Assembly (NCBI GenBank): GCA_037200985.1
Contig: JBBCGJ010000001.1
Location: 1,216,756-1,280,755 of the forward strand
Source of the DNA: Rhizomicrobium sp.
Lineage (GTDB): Bacteria; Pseudomonadota; Alphaproteobacteria; Micropepsales; Micropepsaceae
Length of the DNA stretch: 64,000 bases
Direction: 5' to 3'
A program made the position numbers and the translations under genes. Positions 28,294 through 36,606 of the stretch are shown here, one piece after another. Each line of letters opens with the position of its first letter. The first letter of the stretch is position 1. The notes below the pieces were generated by a model. That model was not told the origin of the DNA. It ran no database searches and saw only the letters and a list, made by a program, of their open reading frames with translations.

Positions 28294-28441
28294 GATGTTC
28301 CCTCCGGGTTCCGACCGACGCCGAACCTAGCCACTGCCCGAAAGACGGGCAATGTGCCCTCGTCAACCATGTTTCTTGTCGCCTCCCAATTGTCGCGGGG
28401 CTGTGGAATACTCCAGCAAAAGGCGGGGTAGGGCGTATCGC

Positions 28442-29695
28442 ATGACATCCGAGATCGCGGTGATGAACCAGCGCGCGGTGGCGCTCGCCGCGGATTCGGC
28501 CGTCACGCTGATCGACGGCGGCACCGTCGTGGTGCGCAACGACCAGCGCAAGCTCTACAACCTCGTCGGCGGCCAGCCGGTCGGCGTGATGTTCTTCGGC
28601 GTGGCCGACATGATGGGCCACCCCTGGGAACATCTGATCGAGCATTACCAGAAGACCGTGAAGCCCGGCACGCTGCCCCATATCCGCGGCTACGCCTCGG
28701 GCTTCGTCGGCATGCTGGACAATCTGGAGGAGTTCTTCCCGAAGAACCGCCAGCGCGACGAATACAAGCGGCTGCTGGCGAGCGTGTTCCGCTACATCTT
28801 CCACCTCGCACAATATCTGCGCGAGAGCGGCGGCGAGGAACGCGCCCATATCAGCGACACGGCGATCCTCGAAGAAGCGATCGAGCGGGTGTGGCGCGAT
28901 TATCAGTTCCGCGAGGACGGCAGCCCGCGCGGCGATCTTTCCTGCTTCCCGGCCGGCTTCGCCGAGACGGTGCGCAAGACCTACGCCGCCGACATGGATG
29001 AGGTCATCGCCTACGGCTTCCAGCCCTTCGGCCTCGGCAAGCAGGGGATCGCCCATCTGAAGGAGATCGCGGTCTATGCGGTGGTGAAGGACCTGTTCCT
29101 GGAGGACGTCACGGGCCTGGTCTTTGCCGGCTTCGGCTCGGAGGAGCGCTATCCGATCGTCACCACCTGGTTCGTCTCGGCCATCGTCGGCGGCATCGTC
29201 AAGCGGGCCGAGGCCTCGTTCGACCAGATCGACGGCGACACCCGCTCCAAGATCCGCGTCTTCGCCGACAGCGAAGTCACCAACGCCTTCATCCGCGGCA
29301 TCGATTTCAACCTGGAGCGCAGGGTCTACGGCGCGCTGAACATGCTGATGCATGCCCTGGTCGACCAGGTCGTTGGCGCCTTCCCGAACGCCGATCCGGT
29401 GGTCAAGGAGGACATCCGCCGCCAGTTCCAGTCGAACTACATCCCCCAGTATTTCGATGTCTTCCGCGGCATCATCGGCGACTACCAGCAGCACGCCTAT
29501 ATCAACCCGGTGCTCCGGGTGCTGGAGATCGCGTCGCGGACCGAGCTGGCCGAGACCGCGCGCGAACTGGTCTCGCTCAACGTTTTCAAAAAGCGTATCA
29601 TGGCGCAGAAGCAGACGGTGGGTGGCGCCATCGACGTCGCGATCATCAGCCGCGAGGGCGGCTTTCAGTGGCATTCGAGGCAGGGTGGAGGCTGA
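28442..29695 (+). CDS. Proteasome/HslV-like Ntn-hydrolase-fold protein with large C-terminal region
   Basis: The 417-residue protein begins Met-Thr. If Met is removed, Thr1 heads TSEIAVMNQRAVALAADSAV, in which Ala15-Ala16-Asp17-Ser18 falls exactly where proteasome beta subunits and HslV have their (A/S)ADS/GD motif. A Lys at mature position 36 (NDQRKLYNL) can serve as the Lys33 equivalent. GVMFFGVADMMGHPWE then resembles the following Ntn strand. The remaining roughly 330 residues are helical and unlike HslV or the 20S beta subunit. The ATG at 28442 is chosen for this fit; upstream in-frame codons give non-protein-like sequence. No hslU or proteasomal ATPase is nearby. It is coupled to the next gene by a 1-nt gap. 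Activity is inferred. Confidence 0.72.
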   Translation: MTSEIAVMNQRAVALAADSAVTLIDGGTVVVRNDQRKLYNLVGGQPVGVMFFGVADMMGHPWEHLIEHYQKTVKPGTLPHIRGYASGFVGMLDNLEEFFPKNRQRDEYKRLLASVFRYIFHLAQYLRESGGEERAHISDTAILEEAIERVWRDYQFREDGSPRGDLSCFPAGFAETVRKTYAADMDEVIAYGFQPFGLGKQGIAHLKEIAVYAVVKDLFLEDVTGLVFAGFGSEERYPIVTTWFVSAIVGGIVKRAEASFDQIDGDTRSKIRVFADSEVTNAFIRGIDFNLERRVYGALNMLMHALVDQVVGAFPNADPVVKEDIRRQFQSNYIPQYFDVFRGIIGDYQQHAYINPVLRVLEIASRTELAETARELVSLNVFKKRIMAQKQTVGGAIDVAIISREGGFQWHSRQGGG

Positions 29696-29696
29696 C

Positions 29697-30155
29697 ATGG
29701 CCGAAAGACTGACAAACGCGACAGGCTCGCTGGCGGACGGCGCCGAGCGGCTGGAACGACTGATCCGCGGCGTGAAGGACCGGCAGTTCTCCGAGGCGCT
29801 GAACGCGCCCCAGCCCAAAAGCGTCTCCAATGCCTATGCCGTCAGCCCGGAAGAAGAATGGTCCAGGAAGTTCATGACCGCCGGGATCGGCCCGCACGAT
29901 TTCAAGCCGGTCCAGATGCCGGTGATCTCGATTGCCGCGCCGTCGGCCGCGCTCAAGCCGGCGCCCAAGGTGCTGGAGCCCGCCATCGCGGCCGTCGCCG
30001 CCAGTCCGGCCGCCCCCAAATCCGTCCCGAAGGCTGCGGCGCCAGCGGCCGCGGCCCAGTCGCCGGGTTCGGTGCGCCCCGGCCCGATCGGCGCCGCCAT
30101 CGCCAAGCCGGCGCGCAAGCGGACCTGGTTCGGCCGGATGGTGCGGGGGAATTGA
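29697..30155 (+). CDS. Disordered Ala/Pro-rich protein coupled to the Ntn-hydrolase-like gene
   Basis: The 152-residue protein has a short helical N-terminal part (SLADGAERLERLIRGVKDRQFSEAL), a probably structured segment SPEEEWSRKFMTAGIGPHDF, then a long low-complexity region rich in Ala, Pro and Lys, and a basic end RKRTWFGRMVRGN that could bind a membrane or nucleic acid. No family is recognised. The ATG lies one base after the preceding stop, so the pair is almost certainly translated together. It may be a substrate, tether or activator of the Ntn-like protein, but no motif proves this. Confidence 0.65.
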   Translation: MAERLTNATGSLADGAERLERLIRGVKDRQFSEALNAPQPKSVSNAYAVSPEEEWSRKFMTAGIGPHDFKPVQMPVISIAAPSAALKPAPKVLEPAIAAVAASPAAPKSVPKAAAPAAAAQSPGSVRPGPIGAAIAKPARKRTWFGRMVRGN

Positions 30156-30303
30156 TCGCCTCGCTTTCGCCATCAAGGCCGGGTTTGTCGCGCTCCCACA
30201 GGGGCTTGTAAGAATGTGTTGAGCCGGCTGCTCAATTGAGCGGCAGGGCGGATTTTGCGATAAGGTCTTGGACTCGCGTCGGGTCAAGCAAGGAGCTGAA
30301 AGC

Positions 30304-30825
30304 ATGAAGCGTTTCGGGGCCCTCATGGCCGCGCTGGCCGCGTTTTTGTCGTTCTCGGGGGCGGCGCAGGCGGCCGATCCGGCGCTGAGCGGCCCGGCGA
30401 ACGAGGCTTATCTGGCGGCGAATTCCCACAAACCGGGCGTCGTGGTGCGCCCCAGCGGCCTGCAATACAACATCATCAAGAGCGGCTATGGCGACCGGCC
30501 GAGGACGACCGACGAAGTCGACGTGCTCTACACGGGCATGCTGATCAATGGGAAGGTGTTCGACGGCACCGAGCCGATGACGCCCGCCCATTTCACCGTC
30601 AACAAGCTGATCCCGGGCTGGACCGAGGCGCTCAGCCTCATGCGGACCGGCGACAAATGGCACATCGTCATCCCGTCCGGCCTGGCCTATGGCGCGCGCG
30701 GCGCGGGCGACGGGCTGATCCCGCCGAACCAGGTGCTGGTGTTCGATATGGAGCTGCTGTCGATCACCCACCCCAAGGGGCCGCCCCCCGGGCAGGACCC
30801 CGACGATCCCAACGGCGGTCAATGA
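30304..30825 (+). CDS. FKBP-type peptidyl-prolyl cis-trans isomerase, exported
   Basis: The 173-residue protein has a signal peptide (MKRFGALMAALAAFLSFSGAAQA) and a single FKBP domain: SGLQYNIIKSGYGDRPRTTDEVDVLYTG, GKVFDGTEPMTPAHFTVNKLIPGWTEALSLMRTGDKWHIVIPSGLAYG and IPPNQVLVFDMELLSI. This is the FkpA/Mip-like form without the N-terminal dimerisation domain. It should assist folding in the periplasm. A strong AAGGAG lies 9 nt upstream of the ATG. The C-terminal tail is short and Pro/Asp-rich. Confidence 0.93.
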   Translation: MKRFGALMAALAAFLSFSGAAQAADPALSGPANEAYLAANSHKPGVVVRPSGLQYNIIKSGYGDRPRTTDEVDVLYTGMLINGKVFDGTEPMTPAHFTVNKLIPGWTEALSLMRTGDKWHIVIPSGLAYGARGAGDGLIPPNQVLVFDMELLSITHPKGPPPGQDPDDPNGGQ

Positions 30826-30881
30826 CGGCGGCGCAGTTGCGGAACCTGATATAAAATGGGCGGGCCCGGGCAGCGATAGGC

Positions 30882-33548
30882 GTGGTCGAGAAGGTCCTCA
30901 GTGGCTGGCGTCGATGGCTCGGGAGCGGCCGGCTCCGGATCGCCGCATCCTTGTTTCTGGTCGTCAGCGCCTCCGTGCTGTTCTGGGCCAGCCGCGACTA
31001 CACGATCGTGGCACCCGATTGGGAAGGCCAGATCCGCGGCGTCACCTACGCGCCCAGCCATGTGTTCTCGCTTCGCGAGCACAACCGCATTTCCCCCGCC
31101 CAGATCGACCGCGACATGGCGCAGCTCTCCCAGCTCACGGGGCGGGTGCGCACCTATACGGTGGGCGGCGGCATGGACAAGGTGCCGGAGATCGCCCGCC
31201 GCTATGGCCTGATGGTCTCGCTCGGCTGCTGGATCTCGGCCGATTCCGAGCAGAACGAGACCGAGCTTTCGCTCTGCATCAAGACCGCGCTCGCCAACCG
31301 CCGCGTCATCGACCGCGTCTTCGTCGGCAACGAGGCGATCCTGATGGGCTTCGTCACGCCCGACCAGCTCAACGGCTACATCAAGCGGGTGCGCGACGCG
31401 CTGCCCGACCGCATCAAGGTCACGACCGCCGAGCCGTGGTCGACCTGGCTGCTGACGCCGGAGATCGGCCAATATGTCGACGTCATCTCGGTGCACCTGC
31501 TGCCCTATTGGGAAGGTGTCTCCGCCCACGATTCCCTGCGCATGCTTGAGCACGCCTATAACGACGTCGCCGAGGAATTCCCCGACAAGCCGGTGATCAT
31601 CGGCGAGGCCGGCTGGCCGTCGGAGGGCCGCACCAAGCGCTTCGCCGAGCCCTCGGTCGCCAATGAGGCCTATTTCATGCGCGGCTTCGTCCAGCTCGCG
31701 CGCGAGAAGGGCTACGACTACTACCTGCTCGAAGGCTACGACCAGCCCTGGAAGGGCGGCAACGAAGGCTCGGTCGGGGCGAGCTGGGGCCTGTTCGACG
31801 CCATGGGCAATCCGAAATTCAGCTTCAGCGGCTTGCTGCGCACCTTCCCGGAATGGCGCACCTATGCGCTGTTCGCCTCGGTCCTCACCCTGGTTCTCGG
31901 CCTGATGATCCTGGGCTGGATGCCGCGCATGCGCCAGCAAGGCTATCTCGTCATGGGCGGCCTCGTCGCCGTGGTGACGACGGGCCTTCTGGTGCTGATC
32001 GACGCCAGCTCGCTCGAATATATCGATCCCGCCGACCTCGCCATGATCATCGCCATGGTGCCGCTGGTCCTGCTCGCCTCCACCGTGATCCTGACCGAGG
32101 GCATCGAGCTCGCCACCAGCCTGTGGCGCGTCGAGCGCCGCGCGCTGCGCACCGCCATCCCCAAGATCAGCCCGCGCGTCTCCATCCATGTGCCGTGCTA
32201 CAACGAGCCGCCGGCGATGGTGATCGGCACCCTGAACGCGCTGGCGCGCCTGGACTACGACAATTTCGAAGTCATCCTGCTGGACAACAACACGCCGGAC
32301 GAAGCCGTCTGGAAACCGGTCGCGGCGCATTGCGCCGCGCTGGGCGAGCGCTTCCGCTTCTATCACTACGACGACATGGCGGGCTTCAAGGCGGGCGCGC
32401 TCAACGAGGCGCTGCGGCTCACCGATCCGGCGGCGCAATACATCGCGGTGATCGACAGCGACTACCAGGTCGAGCCGTTCTGGCTGCGCCGCGCGCTGCC
32501 CTTCTTCGCCTCGCCCGACATCGCGGTGGTGCAGGGGCCGCAGGATTACCGCGACGCGCACCAGAACGCCTTCAAGTCGATGGCCTATCAGGAATATCGC
32601 GGCTTCTTCCAGATCGGCATGGTCGAGCGCAACGAGTACAACGCCATCATCCAGCACGGCACGATGACCATCGTGCGCCGCCACGCCCTGCAGGAAGTCG
32701 GCGGCTGGGCGACCTGGTGCATCACCGAGGATACCGAGCTCGGCCTCAAGCTGTTCGAGGCCGGCTATGGCGCGGCCTATATCCCGGAGAGCATGGGATC
32801 GGGCCTGATGCCCGACACGCTCGACGCCTTCATCTCCCAGCGCTACCGCTGGGTCTATGGCGCGATGCAGATCATGAAGCGCCATGCCGGCGCGATCTTC
32901 CTCGGCCGCACCAGGCTCACCGCCGGCCAGCGCTACCAGTTCCTGGTCGGCTGGCTGCCCTGGATCTCCGACGGCTTCGGTCTCGTCGTGACGCTCACGG
33001 CCCTGGCCTGGACTGCGGCGATGTGGGTGGCGCCGCAGACCTTCGACGTGCCGCTGCCCGCCCTGTCGGCGGCGGCGCTGGCCCTCTTCGTCGCCAAGAC
33101 GATGAAGACGCTGCTGCTCTATCCGCAGAAGGTGCGCTCGGGCATGAAAGGCGCCGTCGTCGCATCCATCGCCGGCCTTTCGACCACGCACGCGGTCGCC
33201 AAGGCGGTGATCTCGGGCCTCTTCACGCGCGGCCAGCCCTTCCTGCGCACGCCCAAATGCGAGGACCAGGCGCTGCTCAGCCAGGCGTTGCGCAAGGTGT
33301 GGCAGGAGACCACGCTGCTGGCGGCGTGCGTGCTGGCGCTGCTGTCGCTGGCGACCGGCGCCACGCTGGACGATCCGGCGATCCAGCTTTGGATGGTGAT
33401 GATCGCCGTGCAGTCGCTGCCCTATCTGGCGACGGTGGTGACCGCATCGATCAGCGCGATCTCGAACAAGCAGCGCAATGCGCGCTTGGCGGTGCAGGCC
33501 GTTCCGACCGCCCCCGATCCGAAACCGGCCTTGCCGAAAGCGGCATGA
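30882..33548 (+). CDS. GH17-GT2 bifunctional membrane glucan synthase/transferase
   Basis: The 888-residue fusion has an N-terminal membrane anchor, a GH17-like beta-1,3-glucan domain (about residues 45-320) with likely acid Glu151 (VFVGNEAIL) and nucleophile Glu242 (GEAGWPS), a pair of membrane segments (about 330-410) and a GT2 domain (about 430-660). The GT2 domain contains DNNTPDE, the DSD motif near 525, TEDTE near 614 and QRYRW near 653, followed by four or more C-terminal membrane segments. This architecture matches NdvB/NdvC-type proteins that make and rearrange beta-1,3/1,6-linked (often cyclic) periplasmic glucans. The start is a GTG. Repeat B1 follows. Confidence 0.9.
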   Translation: MVEKVLSGWRRWLGSGRLRIAASLFLVVSASVLFWASRDYTIVAPDWEGQIRGVTYAPSHVFSLREHNRISPAQIDRDMAQLSQLTGRVRTYTVGGGMDKVPEIARRYGLMVSLGCWISADSEQNETELSLCIKTALANRRVIDRVFVGNEAILMGFVTPDQLNGYIKRVRDALPDRIKVTTAEPWSTWLLTPEIGQYVDVISVHLLPYWEGVSAHDSLRMLEHAYNDVAEEFPDKPVIIGEAGWPSEGRTKRFAEPSVANEAYFMRGFVQLAREKGYDYYLLEGYDQPWKGGNEGSVGASWGLFDAMGNPKFSFSGLLRTFPEWRTYALFASVLTLVLGLMILGWMPRMRQQGYLVMGGLVAVVTTGLLVLIDASSLEYIDPADLAMIIAMVPLVLLASTVILTEGIELATSLWRVERRALRTAIPKISPRVSIHVPCYNEPPAMVIGTLNALARLDYDNFEVILLDNNTPDEAVWKPVAAHCAALGERFRFYHYDDMAGFKAGALNEALRLTDPAAQYIAVIDSDYQVEPFWLRRALPFFASPDIAVVQGPQDYRDAHQNAFKSMAYQEYRGFFQIGMVERNEYNAIIQHGTMTIVRRHALQEVGGWATWCITEDTELGLKLFEAGYGAAYIPESMGSGLMPDTLDAFISQRYRWVYGAMQIMKRHAGAIFLGRTRLTAGQRYQFLVGWLPWISDGFGLVVTLTALAWTAAMWVAPQTFDVPLPALSAAALALFVAKTMKTLLLYPQKVRSGMKGAVVASIAGLSTTHAVAKAVISGLFTRGQPFLRTPKCEDQALLSQALRKVWQETTLLAACVLALLSLATGATLDDPAIQLWMVMIAVQSLPYLATVVTASISAISNKQRNARLAVQAVPTAPDPKPALPKAA

Positions 33549-33552
33549 TTTC

Positions 33553-33688
33553 TTTCCTCCCCCGCTGTTGCGGGGGAGGTGCCGAGCGAAGCGAGGCGGA
33601 GGGGGCCTGTGCGGGGCGGCTGGCCCCCTCCGTCACGGCTCCGCTTCGCTCCGCCGTGCCACCTCCCCCGCAACAGCGGGGGAGGAAA
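33553..33688. repeat. Palindromic intergenic element, family B (copy B1)
   Basis: The element starts TTTCCTCCCCCGC and ends GCGGGGGAGGAAA, with internal complementary arms GGAGGGGGCC and GGCCCCCTCC, and terminal hairpins of CCTCCCCCGC-type stems. It lies between convergent genes and abuts the stop codon of the downstream minus-strand gene. Copy B2 at 48144-48277 is the same element in the opposite orientation. Confidence 0.85.
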
Positions 33689-35071
33689 TCAGAGCGCGAT
33701 CACCTTCCCGGGATTGAGAATATTCCCCGGATCCAGCATCCGCTTCAGCATCCGCATCACATCGAGCTCCGCCGCGCTCTTGTAGCGCGGGAGTTGATCC
33801 CGCTTCTGCACCCCGATGCCGTGCTCCGCGCTGATCGAGCCGCCGAAATCGCGCACGACGTCGTGCACGATCCGCTGCACCTCTTCCCAGCGCGCGAGGA
33901 ACGCGGCCGCGTCGCCCTCCTTCGGAGCGCTGAAATTGAAATGGATATTGCCGTCGCCGATATGGCCGAACGACACCGGCCGCGCGCCGGGAATCGCCTT
34001 CAGCACAGCCGCCGTCGCCGCGACGAGGAAGTCCGGAATCGCGCTCACCGGCACCGACACGTCATGCTTGATCGAGGCGCCTTCGCGCTTCTGCGCCTCC
34101 GACATGTTTTCGCGCAGCGCCCACAGCGCGGCGCGCTGCGCCTCGCTGGACGCGATGACCGCGTCGTCGGCGTCCGCCAGCGCGGTCTCGAAGGCGCCGT
34201 TCAGGTCGGACCCGCCGCCCGCCTCGACCAGCACATACCAGGGCGAGGGCTTGGACAAGGGATCGCGCGCACCGGGCATATGCGCCAGCACGAGTTCGAG
34301 CCCGGCCCGCGGCAGGATCTCGAAGGCGCTGACGAGGCCGCCCGTCGCCTCCTGCATCCGCCCCAGCAGCGCCACCGCGGCGGCGGGCGAGGGCAGGGCG
34401 ACGAAGGCGGTGGCCCGCGCCGCCGGCTTGGCGAACAGCTTCAGCGCCGCCGCCGTGATCACGCCCAGCGTGCCCTCGGCGCCGATGAAAAGCTGCTTCA
34501 GGTCGTAGCCCGTATTGTCCTTGCGCAGCGTGCGCAGCAGGCCGAGCACCCGCCCGTCCGCCAGCACGACCTCCAGCCCCAGCGCCAGGTCGCGCGCCAT
34601 GCCGTAGCGCAGCACCGCGACGCCGCCGGCATTGGTCGAAAGGTTGCCGCCGATCGTGGCGCTGCCCTCCGCCGCAAGGCTCAACGGGAAAAGCAGGCCG
34701 GCCTCGTCGGCCGCCTTCTGCACCTGGGCGAGGATCATCCCCGCTTCCACCGTGATCGTATGCGCCGCGGCATCGAGCCCGCGCAGCTTGTTCATCCGCG
34801 CCAGGCTGAGAACGACCTCGCCGTCGAACGGAATCTGCCCGCCGACCAGCCCTGTATTGCCGCCCTGCGGCACCACGGCGGTGTGCGTCTCGTTGCAGAT
34901 CGCCAGCAGCGCGGAAACCTCCGGCGTGGTCGCCGGCCTGAGCAGCAACGAGGAACGGCCATGATATTTGCTGCGCCATTCCTCCAGATGCGGCGCGATC
35001 TCCGCAGGGTCTTCCGAGAAGCCCTTCGGTCCGGCGGCGGCTTTCAGGCGCGCGAGCGTTTCGCCGTTCAT
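33689..35071 (-). CDS. FAD-linked D-2-hydroxyacid (2-hydroxyglutarate/lactate-type) dehydrogenase
   Basis: The 460-residue protein has the FAD_binding_4 (PCMH-type) domain, with PQGGNTGLVGGQIP near residues 68-81 and GNLSTNAGG near 139, and the FAD-oxidase C domain with FGHIGDGNIHFN near residue 365 and a C-terminal EHGIG and DPGNILNPGK. This is the D-2-hydroxyglutarate dehydrogenase/glycolate oxidase GlcD-like family, which oxidises D-2-hydroxyacids and passes electrons to the quinone pool or an electron-transfer flavoprotein. The exact substrate cannot be read from the sequence. The start overlaps the preceding Sua5-type gene by 4 nt. Confidence 0.9.
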   Translation of the reverse strand: MNGETLARLKAAAGPKGFSEDPAEIAPHLEEWRSKYHGRSSLLLRPATTPEVSALLAICNETHTAVVPQGGNTGLVGGQIPFDGEVVLSLARMNKLRGLDAAAHTITVEAGMILAQVQKAADEAGLLFPLSLAAEGSATIGGNLSTNAGGVAVLRYGMARDLALGLEVVLADGRVLGLLRTLRKDNTGYDLKQLFIGAEGTLGVITAAALKLFAKPAARATAFVALPSPAAAVALLGRMQEATGGLVSAFEILPRAGLELVLAHMPGARDPLSKPSPWYVLVEAGGGSDLNGAFETALADADDAVIASSEAQRAALWALRENMSEAQKREGASIKHDVSVPVSAIPDFLVAATAAVLKAIPGARPVSFGHIGDGNIHFNFSAPKEGDAAAFLARWEEVQRIVHDVVRDFGGSISAEHGIGVQKRDQLPRYKSAAELDVMRMLKRMLDPGNILNPGKVIAL

Positions 35072-36033
35072 GACGGATCTCGCGGCGCCGCCGCGCGGCG
35101 CAGCCGGTCGTTGATCGCCTCGCCGAGCCCTTCGTCCGGGATCGGCATCACGGCGATGGCCCGCGCCGCGTCGAGTTCGTGCAGCATCGCGAACAGGTTC
35201 GCGGCCGCCTCGCGCAGATCGCCGGTCCGGCTGAGGTTGCGCGCCGCGCGCGGCGCCTCCGGCCCGAAGCCGAGCAGCGTCTCGCCGGCGCGGGCCTCGC
35301 GCGCGTTCAGGCGCAGGCTCGCGCGCGGCGCATAGTGGCTGGCAAGCTGTCCCGGCGCCTGCACCTTGCCGTCGCTGGGCGCGATCAACGGCCCCGCGAT
35401 GCGCTCGATGGCTTCACGCGGGATCGCTCCTGCGCGCAGCAGCACCGGCTCGCCCGCGTCGAACCCGATCACCGTGGACTCCAGCCCCAGCGGCGTCGCG
35501 CCGCCGTCGAGGATCAGATCAACCATGTCGCCAAGGCCCTCGGCGACATGCGCGGCCGTGGTTGCCGTGATGCGGCCCGAGGCGTTGGCGCTCGGCGCCG
35601 CGATGGCGAGGCCGCTTTGCGCGATCAGCTTCGCCGCCACCGGATGCGCCGGCACGCGCAGCGCCACGGTACCGAGGCCGGCGCTGACCAGCTCGGAAAG
35701 CCGGCAATCCTCCTGCCGCGGCAGCACCAGCGTCAGCGCCCCAGGCCAGAACGCGTCCGCGAGCTTGCGCGCCGTGTCGTTGAACACGGCATGCCGCTCG
35801 GCTTCGGCGGCATCGTGGACATGGACGATCAGCGGATTGAAGCGCGGCCGCCCCTTCGCCTCGAAGATGCGCGCCACCGCGCGGCCGTTGGCGGCGTCGG
35901 CGCCCAGCCCGTAGACCGTCTCGGTCGGGAACGCCACGAGCCCGCCGTCGCGCAGAAGGCGCGCCGCCTCGGCGATGGCGCCGTCATCGGCGGGGCGCAG
36001 GAGTGGAGCCGTCGTCGTGGTCATGCGCCGCAT
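35068..36033 (-). CDS. tsaC: L-threonylcarbamoyladenylate synthase (Sua5 type)
   Basis: This enzyme makes threonylcarbamoyl-AMP from Thr, bicarbonate and ATP for the t6A modification of tRNA. The 321-residue protein has both the YrdC core (GGLVAFPTETVYGLGADAAN, KGRPRFNPLIVHV, SANASGRIT) and the C-terminal Sua5 domain (PGQLASHYAPRASLRLN onward). The KR..SANxSG motifs are intact except that the KxR position reads KGRPR. An ATG at 36024 is an alternative start. It overlaps the FAD oxidoreductase gene by 4 nt, an operon arrangement whose functional link is unclear. Confidence 0.94.
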   Translation of the reverse strand: MRRMTTTTAPLLRPADDGAIAEAARLLRDGGLVAFPTETVYGLGADAANGRAVARIFEAKGRPRFNPLIVHVHDAAEAERHAVFNDTARKLADAFWPGALTLVLPRQEDCRLSELVSAGLGTVALRVPAHPVAAKLIAQSGLAIAAPSANASGRITATTAAHVAEGLGDMVDLILDGGATPLGLESTVIGFDAGEPVLLRAGAIPREAIERIAGPLIAPSDGKVQAPGQLASHYAPRASLRLNAREARAGETLLGFGPEAPRAARNLSRTGDLREAAANLFAMLHELDAARAIAVMPIPDEGLGEAINDRLRRAAAPRDPS

Positions 36034-36045
36034 TCTATACGGAAT

Positions 36046-36606
36046 TCACAAGGCCTTTGTCGCGGTCAGATCGACCGTGATCGTCACCGCATGGCCGATG
36101 GGCGTCTCGCCCGCCCATTCGCCGCTCGCGCCCAGCCCGAAATCGAGCCGGCTCACCACCGCCTTGCCCGTCATATGCGCCGTGTCGCCTGCGACGGTCA
36201 GCGTGAAGGGCAGGGCGATCACCTTCGTCACGCCGTGCAGGTTCAGCCGTCCGGTCGCGATATAGCCGTTGCCGCCGGTGGCCTTGAAGCCCGTCGTCTC
36301 GAAGGTCGCGGTGGGGAACCGGGTGACGGAGAACCCCTCCGCGCCCTTCAGCCCGTCGTCATTGTCCGCCGCGCCCGACGCTTCGCTGTCGAGCGCGACG
36401 GTGACCTTGGCATGCGCCGCCGCGAGGTCCGCCGGATCGAAATCGATCGCGGCGCTCCAGGATTTGAACGTCGCGTCGAACGCCTCGCCGCTCCATTGCA
36501 CCGTGAAGCCGAGCCGGCTCCTGGCGGGATCGACGGTCCAGCGCGCCGCCGCGGCCGGCGTGGCGGCCAGCAGCGCGATGCACAGAACCGCCAGCGCCCG
36601 CCGCAT
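36046..36606 (-). CDS. YceI-family periplasmic protein (second copy)
   Basis: The 186-residue protein has a signal peptide (RRALAVLCIALLAATPAAAA) and the YceI lipocalin-like barrel: RWTVDPARSRLGFTVQWSGEAFDATFKSW, FDPADLAAAHAKVTVALDS, FPTATFETTGFK, GRLNLHGVTKVIALPFTLTV and SRLDFGLGASGEWAGETPIGHAVTITVDLTATKA. YceI proteins bind isoprenoid or quinone-like lipids in the periplasm. The ATG overlaps the stop of the cytochrome b561 gene by one base. Together with the other YceI gene it brackets the cytochrome. Confidence 0.9.
   Translation of the reverse strand: MRRALAVLCIALLAATPAAAARWTVDPARSRLGFTVQWSGEAFDATFKSWSAAIDFDPADLAAAHAKVTVALDSEASGAADNDDGLKGAEGFSVTRFPTATFETTGFKATGGNGYIATGRLNLHGVTKVIALPFTLTVAGDTAHMTGKAVVSRLDFGLGASGEWAGETPIGHAVTITVDLTATKAL

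Noticed and set aside
28335..28360. Fragment resembling part of a cobalamin riboswitch (GCCACTGCCC)
   Set aside because: The B12 box, GGGAA and other conserved blocks are absent, and the downstream gene is not B12-related.
27800..29830. 676-codon frame on the minus strand over the Ntn-like gene
   Set aside because: The plus-strand frame starts with a coherent Ntn-type motif and is coupled to a downstream gene. The minus-strand frame is low-complexity and also runs through the SDR gene in another frame.
30819..33191. 790-codon minus-strand frame over the glucan synthase
   Set aside because: Antisense to a gene with intact GH17 and GT2 motifs.
31853..35335. 1160-codon plus-strand frame across the glucan synthase and FAD oxidoreductase
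   Set aside because: It overlaps two well-supported genes in other frames and crosses a palindromic repeat. The translation is Arg/Ala/Gly-rich noise.
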